From Desulfobacteraceae bacterium UBA5616 (GTDB taxonomy: Bacteria > Desulfobacterota > Desulfobacteria > Desulfobacterales > UBA5616), in the NCBI GenBank assembly GCA_002423615.1, contig DIKO01000105.1, forward strand, positions 1 to 64,000: a DNA stretch of 64,000 nt, in the 5' to 3' direction. Shown in pieces: positions 26,844 to 36,168 of the stretch; position 1 is the stretch's first letter, and the number at the start of each line of letters is the position of its first letter. Made by a program: the position numbers and the translations under genes. A model generated the notes under the pieces. That model ran no database searches. It was given only the letters and a program-made list of their open reading frames with translations, and was not told the origin of the DNA.

Positions 26844-27734
26844 CTATTCCGTATGATGGGAAATATATTTTCCGATGACTTCAATAGCCTCTCTGGCCTC
26901 GGGTAAAATATCGGCGAAAGCGTGCCAGACATGAAACATATCCGGCCATGGCTCAAAAGTCACCTCCACACCGGCCTCTTTTGCCTTTTTCACCAGTCGG
27001 ACACTGTCATCCATTAATATTTCAGCGGTCCCGACCTGGATGAGCATGGGAGGAAAGTTGGAAAAATCCGCATACAGGGGAGAAGCCAGTGGAGTTCGGG
27101 GATCCTCTCCGTTCAAATAAACCTTTGCCATTTCAGTTGCCCCCTCCCGTCGCACCATGGGATCGATTTCAGCCCTGGAAATCAGGGATTCCCCGGTCAT
27201 TGCCAAATCCGTCCAGGGAGATATACAGACAGCCGCAGCAGGTAAAGGAATACCCTTTCCCCTTAAATTGATCACCGTACTTAATGTAAGACCTCCGCCT
27301 GCAGAGTCTCCTGCGATGACCGTCTTTTCCGGGGAAATCTTTTCCCTGATGAGCCATCTGAAGACGTTTGTCGCATCGTCCACAGCGGCCGGGAAAGGAT
27401 GTTCCGGCGCCAGCCGGTAATCGATTACAAGACCCCGTGTTCGTGAGGCTTCAGCAATACGGGCTACCATGGCCCTGTGGGTACTGATGGAGCCCATAAC
27501 ATAGCCGCCGCCATGCAGGTACAAAACCACTGCGTCCGGACGAGCATTCTTGGGGACCACCCATTCGGCAGGTATCCCTCCGGCATCGACGGGATTGCAC
27601 ACGAGGTTTTCAGGAAGAGTTTGCAGAAAAGCGGCTTTTTCCATGTCGGACCGCATTTCGGCGATGTCCATCGTTTCTCTTTGGGGAATGGATTTTAACA
27701 ATGCGATGACCTGATCCAGTTCTTTGCTCGGCAT
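26844..27734 (-). CDS. alpha/beta hydrolase, HSL-type carboxylesterase
   Basis: The 296-residue enzyme has the hormone-sensitive-lipase family layout. The oxyanion-hole motif HGGG is at 74-77 (YLHGGGYVMGS). The nucleophile elbow GDSAGG carries Ser144. The acid is at EILMDDS (Asp242 or 243), with His268 in DMFHVWHAF. IDYRLAPEHPFPAAVDD is also typical. It hydrolyses short-chain esters in the cytosol; no secretion signal is seen. It is monocistronic as far as I can tell. Confidence 0.92.
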   Translation of the reverse strand: MPSKELDQVIALLKSIPQRETMDIAEMRSDMEKAAFLQTLPENLVCNPVDAGGIPAEWVVPKNARPDAVVLYLHGGGYVMGSISTHRAMVARIAEASRTRGLVIDYRLAPEHPFPAAVDDATNVFRWLIREKISPEKTVIAGDSAGGGLTLSTVINLRGKGIPLPAAAVCISPWTDLAMTGESLISRAEIDPMVRREGATEMAKVYLNGEDPRTPLASPLYADFSNFPPMLIQVGTAEILMDDSVRLVKKAKEAGVEVTFEPWPDMFHVWHAFADILPEAREAIEVIGKYISHHTE

Positions 27735-27851
27735 AGTATCTCCTTATTGGATAACGGAACGCCATGGTAACCCGTAAATCTGGCAGCGATGCAGCCGTAT
27801 TTCAAGGAGTTGGTGTCCAGCCACAACAAAACGGCATTTATGCAGCGTGTT

Positions 27852-28664
27852 CTACCCGATATCCACTATTTCTAAAAACCGTTTGATCGTTTTATCCACA
27901 TAGGCTGCATCATCTATTGTTATTTTAATCGCACTTTCCGGGCAAATATCGGCGCAACGGCCGCAAGCCCGGCATTCCGGATCATTGATTACAGCCCGAT
28001 CCTCCCCCAATGCTATGGCGTTAAAAATACATACCGCTTCCTCAACGCAGGTACCGCATGCCACGCAGTCATCCGTAACCCGTATGCTGACCCCCGGCAT
28101 ACACTTGACTTTTTTCCCTGATTCACCGGGCATGTGCTGCGCCACCCGATGGAGACAGCAGCAGGGACAGCAATTGCAGACGGTGAGAAGTTTCTCCTCG
28201 GGCTCGATTTCAAGCCACAGGATGTCCAGCTTGTCCCGGCCGATGAGATGGATCAGGCCGGCATCGCGGCATTTCCGGGCGTATTCAAGAGCCTCCTCCA
28301 CGCCCACCTGTCGACCCAGTTCGGGATGAATCCGGGATGCGGCATCCCCCAGGAAAAGGCATCCGTATTCAATGGGATAATCTTTGCATTCCATCGCTTC
28401 ACGGCAAATGCAGAAATTCATGATGCACCGGTGGCTCGCTTTTTCAATAAAATAGGCGAGGGCGTCGGAAGGCATGACCGATCCATCGGCAGGGTAAATG
28501 TTTTCGTTCACCTCCACAACGCGGTCCATTGGAAGATAGGCCATATCGTCATGAGGAAAACAATAAAGATCCGGATCGCCGCCGGCAGGGTCTCTCGGAA
28601 ACCCCTCACGAACGATCAGTAGCCGTTCTCTTTCTTTTACGTCTTTGATTTTTTCAATAATCAT
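27852..28664 (-). CDS. iron-sulfur protein with C-terminal 2[4Fe-4S] ferredoxin domain and Cys cluster
   Basis: The 270-residue protein ends in a ferredoxin-like domain with CVACGTCVEEAVC and CRACGRCADICP. The N-terminal domain carries CICREAMEC and CLFLG, and a dense CNCCPCCCLHRV cluster precedes the ferredoxin part. Such CICR/CNCC iron-sulfur proteins occur in anaerobes as uncharacterised redox proteins. I know no assigned reaction. The extra cysteines could hold additional clusters beyond the two of the ferredoxin domain. It is cytosolic and transcribed away from the MFS gene at 28800. Confidence 0.8.
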   Translation of the reverse strand: MIIEKIKDVKERERLLIVREGFPRDPAGGDPDLYCFPHDDMAYLPMDRVVEVNENIYPADGSVMPSDALAYFIEKASHRCIMNFCICREAMECKDYPIEYGCLFLGDAASRIHPELGRQVGVEEALEYARKCRDAGLIHLIGRDKLDILWLEIEPEEKLLTVCNCCPCCCLHRVAQHMPGESGKKVKCMPGVSIRVTDDCVACGTCVEEAVCIFNAIALGEDRAVINDPECRACGRCADICPESAIKITIDDAAYVDKTIKRFLEIVDIG

Positions 28665-28799
28665 GGATTTTCCCCTTTATCACCGGTTTTACAAACAAGG
28701 CATCCATTGCTGACCCCGACATCGGGAGTTTTGCGGGCTTTTATTTGGATATGATTATCCTATACCAAACGAACCATAAAATTTAAAGAGGAATACCGG

Positions 28800-30071
28800 T
28801 TGACTTCTCCCGGGCAGACGAATATAGGGAACCAGTTTGCTCAGTCCGGCAAAACAGGCACACCCACGCCAACCCGAAAACGAAATACAACCGTGACCCA
28901 TTCCGCTAAAGCCAATATCAAGGTGCTTTTCGCTTTGACCCTGGTCCATTTCATGGGCGATTTTTACAGTTCCTTCATCAACCCCCTCTTTCCACTGTTC
29001 GTGGCCGGCCTGGGTCTGTCCCTGACCGAAATCGGGGTCATTGCCGGCATAAACCGGCTTCTGGCCTTTATCGTACAGCCCATGGTGGGCTACCTGTCGG
29101 ATCGCCGTCCCAGCCGTGCATTTATTTTGGGAGGCCTTCTGCTCCCGGTGGTGTTCATCCCCCTCTCGGGCATCACGATAGGCTTCTGGACCCTTCTGGG
29201 AGCCATCGCCATGGGCTCCATCGGTTCGTCCATGTTCCACCCGTCGGTAACCGGCATGGTTCCGGTTTATGCGGGCAACCGGTCAGGTTTTTCCATGTCG
29301 GTGTTCAATACCGGCGGAACTCTGGCCTTCGCCATAGGACCGTTGTTCGTCACCTGGTACGCCGCCGGTTTCGGACTTAACGCGCTGCCCTTGACCATGT
29401 TCTTCGGCCTCTTAGTGATGCTTTACCTCTACCGGGTGGTTCCGGCACCCCGGGACGAAGGTTTCAAAAACCTGGGGTTCATGCAAACACTGAGTGCCAG
29501 CCTCGGCAGCGTATGGAAGAGTGTGGCCCTGATCTGGGCCGTCATGTTCCTGCGGGCCGTCGTGGGCCAGTCTTTTCTCACTTTCATGCCCCTGCTCTAT
29601 GTGCAGAAGGGATATTCCGTCGTATCAGCCGGGGTCATCTTTTCCCTGTTCACACTGGCCGGAACAGTGAGCGGCCTCGCGTCCGGGCTGATAGCGGATA
29701 GAATCGGTTTCAAGCCGGTATTCATTGTCATCCACATGCTGATGGCCCCGGTCCTCTGGATTTTTTTGGGTCTGAAAGGTGCCTGGGTCTATCCGGGAGC
29801 CCTTCTGGCGGGAGGCATGGTTCTGGCGAGCCTTCCACTCGGCGTGGCCATGGCTCAGGAGATCGCGCCACGGGGGCGTTCCATGGTGGCCAGCCTGATG
29901 ATGGGCTTTGCTTTCGGACTGGGCGGAGCGGTGTCCCCGGTCATCGGAAAACTGGCAGACCTGTACTCCATCCAATCGGTTCTCCTATGGGTATCTTTTC
30001 TGCCGCTCGCAACCCTGCCTTTTATCCTGCACTTCCCCCGGGTGCGAAACGGCTCCAGCACCACGGGATAA
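28800..30071 (+). CDS. MFS transporter, fosmidomycin-resistance (Fsr)-like
   Basis: The 423-residue protein has twelve predicted membrane helices after a roughly 40-residue polar N-terminus. Family-like motifs include HFMGDFYSSFINPLFPLF and GYLSDRRPSRAFILGG (MFS motif A). GSSMFHPSVTGMVPVYAGNR is typical of Fsr-like exporters. The start is a TTG preceded at good spacing by AAGAGGA, and a GTG at 28893 is a weaker alternative. It is a proton-driven efflux pump by family; the natural substrate is unknown. Confidence 0.85.
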   Translation: MTSPGQTNIGNQFAQSGKTGTPTPTRKRNTTVTHSAKANIKVLFALTLVHFMGDFYSSFINPLFPLFVAGLGLSLTEIGVIAGINRLLAFIVQPMVGYLSDRRPSRAFILGGLLLPVVFIPLSGITIGFWTLLGAIAMGSIGSSMFHPSVTGMVPVYAGNRSGFSMSVFNTGGTLAFAIGPLFVTWYAAGFGLNALPLTMFFGLLVMLYLYRVVPAPRDEGFKNLGFMQTLSASLGSVWKSVALIWAVMFLRAVVGQSFLTFMPLLYVQKGYSVVSAGVIFSLFTLAGTVSGLASGLIADRIGFKPVFIVIHMLMAPVLWIFLGLKGAWVYPGALLAGGMVLASLPLGVAMAQEIAPRGRSMVASLMMGFAFGLGGAVSPVIGKLADLYSIQSVLLWVSFLPLATLPFILHFPRVRNGSSTTG

Positions 30072-30174
30072 AACAGGGATGAATGCGGCAACTGAATGAT
30101 CAGAGCACCCGGTCCGGCTGGCCGGGTCCCTTGAGTTTTCGGACCGGGAGTTTTCGGACCGGCATCAAATTGAA

Positions 30175-30669
30175 TCAAGGTGAGTTTTCAAGATAATGAA
30201 TTTGTTTGCTGACTTCAAATATTTTCATCCTGGCTTTATGTGCGGAATCGTTTCTTTTGTTTTCAACGCATTCCCGTTCAATTTTTTTGAGTCGTTTCAA
30301 ATCCCTCTTCAATAATTCGATCTCATTTTGTTTTCTGCTGTCTTCGGCCTCTTCCTCAATTTTTTTTAATAATCGCTTCTGGTTCCAATTATGTTTTTTA
30401 ATGGCGTCATCGGTTTTAATCTCCCGGACTTCTTTATCCCAGTAATGGGCATCGATTTCTTTTTGATGAGCTTTGTCATCGATTTCCTGGTGTTCAATTT
30501 CATCCTCGATCTCGAGGTTATCGACATCGCCTCCGGGGACCTTGTTGGAATAATGTTTCAGGCCCTTTTCATCCGTCCAGGTATAAACCTGGGCTAAGGG
30601 AGAAGGAACCTTGAATAACATCAATGCGGCTGCAAAAAAAATACAAAATGTCCACCTGCCGGGTATCAT
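30175..30669 (-). CDS. DUF4124-domain periplasmic protein
   Basis: Starting at the ATG at 30669, preceded by GAGGA, the protein is 164 aa. It has an N-terminal signal peptide (MIPGRWTFCIFFAAALMLFK, then cleavage near SPLAQ). The DUF4124 motif VYTWTDEKGLKHYSN follows at once. The remainder is a long, highly charged helical region (about 60-150), probably coiled coil. DUF4124 is a short beta domain of exported proteins with no known reaction. An upstream in-frame start (30786) would bury the signal peptide and is unlikely. Confidence 0.8.
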   Translation of the reverse strand: MIPGRWTFCIFFAAALMLFKVPSPLAQVYTWTDEKGLKHYSNKVPGGDVDNLEIEDEIEHQEIDDKAHQKEIDAHYWDKEVREIKTDDAIKKHNWNQKRLLKKIEEEAEDSRKQNEIELLKRDLKRLKKIERECVENKRNDSAHKARMKIFEVSKQIHYLENSP

Positions 30670-31014
30670 TGTTCCTCGCCTTTCATCTTTTTGAACAAGA
30701 GATAGGGGACGTTTTATTTTTAACCGGACTGAACTCACGAGAAGGCAGCAGAAAAGGTTCGCTGTCTGTTTGGTCCCGGATCCCATGGTTGAATTTTTTT
30801 AAAATTATTTACAACATATAATTTTAATAACATTAATTTAATTAATATCAAAATGTCAATGTATTTCATACGTATTAAATATTTTTGTATTTTTTCAATT
30901 CCATTAAAAGCGATACTCCATCTGCAGTGCAGGTGGAGTATCATCTTGATATTACAGCAATGTTTTCTCTGTCTTCAGATAAGGCCAAGGAAATTGAAAT
31001 TGCTAAGGTTTTTC
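30670..31014. other. 345-bp AT-rich intergenic region
   Basis: This region lies between the DUF4124 gene start and the end of the acyl-CoA dehydrogenase, both on the minus strand. It contains a very AT-rich block (about 30790-30905), probably the promoter of the DUF4124 gene, and the dehydrogenase terminator at 30912-30942. I see no credible gene. Confidence 0.5.
30912..30942 (-). terminator. strong hairpin terminator of the acyl-CoA dehydrogenase gene
   Basis: GATACTCCATCTGC pairs with GCAGGTGGAGTATC over 14 bp with one G-U pair and a 3-nt loop. On the minus strand GCTTTTAAT follows. It is 72 nt past the stop at 31015. Confidence 0.7.
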
Positions 31015-32265
31015 CTACCAGAGACCATATTTCTGAACTTCGGCACGTCCGACGACCATGTGGTGGACTTCATCCGGTCCATCGGCGAATCGCAGGTGTC
31101 TCATATCCGTATACATACCGGCAAGCGGCGTCCAATTCGATATGCCCGCTGCGCCATGAATCTGAATGGCCGCATCGATGATTTGGCAGACCTTCTCCGG
31201 AACCATGGCCTTGACTGCGCTGACATAGACCCTGGCTTCCTTGTTACCCAGAACGTCCATTGCCTTGGCGGCCTGAAGAACCATCAAGCGCATGGCATCT
31301 ATGTCGATACGCGCTCTTGAGATGACCTCCAGGTTCTTCCCCAGTTTGGCGAGGGGTTTACCGAATGCAATCCGGGTTGCAGCTCGCCGGACCATGAGTT
31401 CCAGTGCCTTCTCCGCCTTGCCGATGGAACGCATGCAGTGATGAATCCGTCCGGGGCCCAGGCGTACCTGAGAAATCTCAAAACCCCGGCCTTCGCCGAG
31501 GAGTACGTTTCCCCTGGGTACGCGGACATTATTAAATCTGATGTGCATGTGTCCGCGGGGTGCGCCATCTTCTCCGAATACATGCATGGGTCCGAGAATT
31601 TCCACGCCGGGAGTATCCATGGGCACCAGAATCTGCGATTGCTGCCGGGATGCGGGTGCATCCGGATTGGTTTTGACCATGGTGATCATGATCCTGCAGC
31701 GGGGATCGCCGGCGCCTGAAATATAGTATTTTTCACCGTTGATGACCCAGTCATCGCCGTCGAGCACCGCGGTGGTGCTGACGTTTTTTGCGTCCGATGA
31801 AGCGACATTCGGTTCGGTCATGGCATAAGCCGAACGAATCTCGCCGTTGAGCAAGGGTTTGAGCCATTTTTCCTTCTGCTCCTCGGTTCCCACTCTTTCC
31901 AGCACTTCCATATTTCCGGTATCCGGCGCGCTGCAGTTCAGCGTTTCCGAGGCCAGCAGGGATTTGCCGAGTTCGGCGGCAATATACGCATAGTCGAGAT
32001 TTGTCAGACCTCTTCCGATCTCCGAATCCGGCAGAAAAAAATTCCACAAGCCCGATTCTTTGGCCTTTTTCTTTGCGCCGTCGAGAAGCTCCAACTGACG
32101 CGGGTGCCAGGTCCAGCGATCTTTTTTTGCTTCCTGCAGTTGATGAAACTCCTCGCTGATCGGCTCCACATTTTCCTTAATGTGTCTTTTAACCGCATCC
32201 ATAAGGGGTTGCGCCTGCGCCGACATCGCCAGATTGAATAACTCGGGTTTCAGATCAAAATTCAT
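31015..32265 (-). CDS. acyl-CoA dehydrogenase, ACAD10/11-like
   Basis: The 416-residue flavoenzyme shows the long-form pattern. It has SAYAMTEPNVASSDAKN near 145, INGEKYYISGAGDPRCRIMI, ICTL-like middle strands replaced by VRVPRGNVLLGEGRGFEISQ, and IQIHGAAGISNWTPLAGMYTD near the C-terminus. This subgroup, related to ACAD10/11, is commonly encoded next to a phosphotransferase-family protein. A deleted remnant of exactly such a gene lies upstream at 32407-32675. Electrons would go to an Etf. Substrate chain length is not readable. Confidence 0.92.
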   Translation of the reverse strand: MNFDLKPELFNLAMSAQAQPLMDAVKRHIKENVEPISEEFHQLQEAKKDRWTWHPRQLELLDGAKKKAKESGLWNFFLPDSEIGRGLTNLDYAYIAAELGKSLLASETLNCSAPDTGNMEVLERVGTEEQKEKWLKPLLNGEIRSAYAMTEPNVASSDAKNVSTTAVLDGDDWVINGEKYYISGAGDPRCRIMITMVKTNPDAPASRQQSQILVPMDTPGVEILGPMHVFGEDGAPRGHMHIRFNNVRVPRGNVLLGEGRGFEISQVRLGPGRIHHCMRSIGKAEKALELMVRRAATRIAFGKPLAKLGKNLEVISRARIDIDAMRLMVLQAAKAMDVLGNKEARVYVSAVKAMVPEKVCQIIDAAIQIHGAAGISNWTPLAGMYTDMRHLRFADGPDEVHHMVVGRAEVQKYGLW

Positions 32266-32406
32266 TTCAACTCCTCCATTTTTGAAAAACGATGAATATT
32301 TACTCGCGGCGCATTTCTGAAGACGTGTTCGGAATGCCCGCTTGCCGCAATTTTGGATAAACCGACGCTATCAAAAAAACCGGTCAGTTCCGGGGAAACT
32401 GTCTCC

Positions 32407-32675
32407 TTAATTCATTCGGTTAACCGCCTTTTCGGCCAGAACGAGGGATTCATCAATACGGTTGCGCAACATTTCCAGATCTATGCCTTCGGTGCTTTTC
32501 CTGCCTTCCATGTAGCGCGCCTACACACCATGGATAATGGCCGCCGATTTCCAGCGTTGGAGTGTCCGCCTTCCGGCCGGGTCCATTCAAATGGGGGTGT
32601 CAAACCCATGATGTGATCTTTGATCCAGTTTTCTACTGCTGGAATATCAAATCCCTCGGCATGCCGATTTCCCAT
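32407..32675 (-). pseudogene. phosphotransferase (APH/ACAD10-like) gene remnant with internal deletion
   Basis: From ATG 32675 the frame reads MGNRHAEGFDIPAVENWIKD then PPFEWTRPEGGHSN, the recognisable N-terminus of an aminoglycoside-phosphotransferase-like protein. It then turns to nonsense and stops at 32481. A second frame gives ARYMEGRKSTEGIDLEMLRN through SLVLAEKAVNRMN and a stop at 32407-32409, which looks like the normal C-terminus. The entire kinase core (about 250 residues) is absent. It sits upstream of the acyl-CoA dehydrogenase with which this family is normally paired. Confidence 0.7.
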
Positions 32676-32796
32676 GATGAATCCTCTTTGGCCGGTATCA
32701 GGGGGCCCGCCATTTTTTCGTGAATGTCATGACCTTAATAAAATCCCTACTCCAGGCGGATATAGGAATCAAGGGGTACGCCGGAACGATATCGCA

Positions 32797-35700
32797 TCAC
32801 GCAGCTAAGTTTTTGACGTCTAATGAAAGTTTTGTTTTAGAAGAAAACTGCTCCGTTTCCATCTGCTCGGCCAGGGCTCTCAATACACCTGCAATGCGCA
32901 GCGCCCTTCCATCGATCTCCGGATCAAAGCGGCCGTGTACCGTCAGTTTCAGCTGGGGCTTTTTTTTAAGCGCTTCGGCCACATCCTGAAGTTTTTTCAA
33001 CTCTGAAGCCTGCAAGCGGTTGCTGCCGGGGAAAAAAGAAATCGCGTCCATCGGCTCGCCCTTGTCTCCGAAAAGGCCGCCCAGTGCCCTGAAGGGTGAA
33101 GTGATAACCCTGGTGATCAGATTGACGATCGCCTTGAAAATAACCCGCCCGTAACTAAATTCCGGATTATCGATATTGCCGCGAACCGGCACCGCAAGAT
33201 CGATTTTACCATCGGCATCCGTGAGAAGCGCAATCGCCAGATCCAGCGGAAGTTTAAGCGCACCCGGGGACTCTATTCGTTCACCCAGTGTAAACTTTTC
33301 CAATACGACTGAATTGTTACCCAGAAGTTCGCTGTTTTTGATTTTGTATTCCAGGTTAAGGTTAAGCGTTCCCGATGCAATTTTTCGCCCGGCGAACGTC
33401 GCCGTGTAAGGGCTGAGGGACGTCATTTCCACATTTTGAAACATCACCAGGATGTCCATGAACACCTTTGGTGCATAGGGTGTCAAACTCCCCTTGACCG
33501 AAGCAAGGCCGAAATCACCGACTTTGCCGTCGAGCTTCACGGAGGCCCTGCTTGTTGGATCTGAAGATATGCTTCCTATCCCGCCGTTGAAATCCGTCAC
33601 CCGGGTGACAAAAGGCAGCACGAGGCTGTAATCCGCAAAATCCACAATACCCTTCTCTATGCTTATTTTTTTGATGGTGACGGGGAAATCCGCCTGCTTT
33701 TCCGTTGAGCCGGCGGGAGTCGACTTCGTCGATGGCAGGGTTGCCCCGGTTGCCGTTTTATCCCGATCCTTTACGATCTTGGCCAAGTTTACACTCTTGT
33801 CTTTGGAAATCAATATTTTGGCGCCTGGCTCCACCAGTCTCACAGTGTTGATCTGCAGCTGCTGAGGTGATGTGCCAAATTTGATTTTTTTGGCGGTCAT
33901 CCTTTTCCACTCGAGAAATCGTTCATTGGTTTCGGTCTCGATCAGGCTTAGTCTGTCCACATCAATGGAACCGTCGACGTTAAGCTGCGGGGCGGGTTTT
34001 GTGGCCCGATATCTCACATACGTGGATGCGGAAACATTACCGGACTTAAGGTTCAGATAGGTGAGCCTGTTTACGAGAGGACGCAGGGGTTCGAGAGACA
34101 GGCCTTTAATGTTGGTATCCGCATCCACTTCGTCTGCTGACTGGCTGAGGTGGCCGCTGAAAGCGGCATTCCCACCCTGCGCCACATTGAGCGACACCTC
34201 GAAGTCCATCGGTTTTTCACTATCCCGGTTCATATTTTTCAGCAGTACGCGGATATCCTGGAGGTCGTAAACAATGGCCGGGGAAAGGGAATGGTCCTGG
34301 AGATTTACATGGTGCCGGTCAAGCTCGAATGCATCGAGCCTGAACGACCATGGCTTGCCTTCGGTTTTGGTATTGGTTCCGGTCTTTGAAATTTTTGGGG
34401 ACTTTCCAGGGTGGCCTGATGGGGAAAACAATTCCGAAAGCTGAATTTGGCCGTCCTTATTTCTCACTACACGGGTTTCGCCGCCGGTCCCCGCTATCCG
34501 TGAAAGGGCTATCCTGCGACGGCTGATGTCAATTTGACTGTTATCCAGCAAAACCCTGTCCAGGGAGAAAAGGGGAAGATCTTCTTTGCCTTCTTCGGAA
34601 AGCGAAACGTCCGTCAGTTTCACCTTGAGACCATCCATAAGGGTTTTTGCCGGCCCTGCCCCAAATTCCGCCGAAGCATTCAACGAGATATTCATCCCGC
34701 CGACGGATAAATCCAATGGCCTGGTGCGACTGCGGTCGGTATAATTCACGGCTACATCCGCGATGTTCACACCGTTCACTGTTATGCTCCAGGGCCGGGC
34801 GCCCGATTTTTCGGCCTTTACCTTCGGAGGCGCCTTTTCACTAAAATCTACCAGCAATGAGGTCTTGCCAGTTCAAGACGCCTTGCTCATCGATCGTGGC
34901 CGCGATTTTGCCGTTTTGCACATCAACCTTGGAAATCAGGACTTTCCGTGTTTCTAAATCAAATTGCATCCCGCCGGCTTTAAACGTCGACAGCGAGAAC
35001 AGGGGAGAAGCTTTGCCTTTCTTCTTGATGGACAGTCCATTTAATGCGAGGTCAGCATCCTTCAAGACCAGGCGTGGGCTGCTGTTTTGAAATTCGAACC
35101 GGTACCGTGTATTGAAGGCCATATCACCCGTAGGCGCCTCAAAATTCAACCTGTCCTGCCCGAAAATCCATGCTGTAGCGGGCTTAAAACCGGATATGCT
35201 TAACGCTCTTCAGAAAAAACAGGATGAAGGGATATCTCACCCTGCCAGCCGATCGTTCCGCCGCCCGGCAGTTTGGCAATGGCGGTATAGGGCCCTTTAC
35301 TTTCCGGAAGCGTCGATATGTCGCTAAGTTCCAGATTCAGGTCTGAGAAGGTCTCGGTTGCCGGCGTGGGAATGGACTGATCGCTGAAACTGAAAACACC
35401 CTTTGTTATCTGTGCATGTTTCACAATAATCCGCGGCGGTTTTCGATCTACAGTGTCCGTTTCCTCCGATTCAGGCAGGTTGTCGGAAATGGCGGCCAGG
35501 TTGAGGCGTCCGTCCTCTTTTCGGATCTCGGTATAAATCGAAGGCCGCTCAATTTGAATTTCGGCAAATGTCCATGCCCATTTGAACAGGCTCGAGAGAT
35601 CGAAATCCACGAAAAGCCGATTGAAGCCAAGAATCGGGCGATCATTTGCTTCATCGAATTGAAATCCCTTTGCCTCGAATGTTAACAGGAAGGGATTCAC

Positions 35701-35913
35701 ATGAACTTCGGCGATGGATGCCCGGCGCTGAAGTTTTTCAAGAGCTAAATGGGGTATATAGCGGGAAACCAGCCAGGGGGTGAGCAAAAAGCCGATCAGG
35801 GAGTACAGGGTTAAAAGACCGACGGCAATCAATAACCAGCGGTTAAAAAGTATCCGCTTCCAAATTTTCGGAGTTGTTTGAGGTTTCTTTCCGTCATTAG
35901 TTTTATCGACCAT
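32797..35913 (-). pseudogene. DUF748/AsmA-like envelope protein gene with two compensating frameshifts
   Basis: Three consecutive reading frames form one product of about 1,039 codons. The first has an N-terminal membrane helix (RWLLIAVGLLTLYSLIGFLL) and DUF748-type beta repeats to HPVFSEER. The second covers ALSISGFKPATAWIF to NWQDLIAGRF. The third runs from SEKAPPKVKAEK to the C-terminal FPGSNRLQASELKKLQDVAE region. Restoring one G near 35207 (GAAGAGCG) and removing one T near 34845 (a TTTT run) rejoins all three, and the total length stays divisible by three. The family spans the periplasm and is linked to outer-membrane lipid transport. This may be a real pseudogene or sequencing error, especially at the T run. 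Confidence 0.75.
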
Positions 35914-36168
35914 TGATAGAAAATCCTTTCACATCGAGAGTGGGGCGAAGCACTTCTTTAGCGTATTCAAGGTGATGATGGGGTTGGCGCAAATTGCATC
36001 AGTTTATGCATCTTTTATAACACATAAACCATCACAGGGATACAATTTTTGAGCTTTTTTGGGGTCGCATAACAGGGCTGTTCTTATACCGGTAAAAAAG
36101 GGGTAACCTGAACCCTGCTACCGGGGCGGGCGGGATGGTTCTTCAACCGAGGTTTTTGTGGAGACGGC

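Noticed and set aside
30133..30162. Two perfect tandem copies of a 15-bp unit (GAGTTTTCGGACCGG)
   Set aside because: Only two copies occur in a short intergenic spacer, which looks like a local duplication. Not a CRISPR or a known repeat family.
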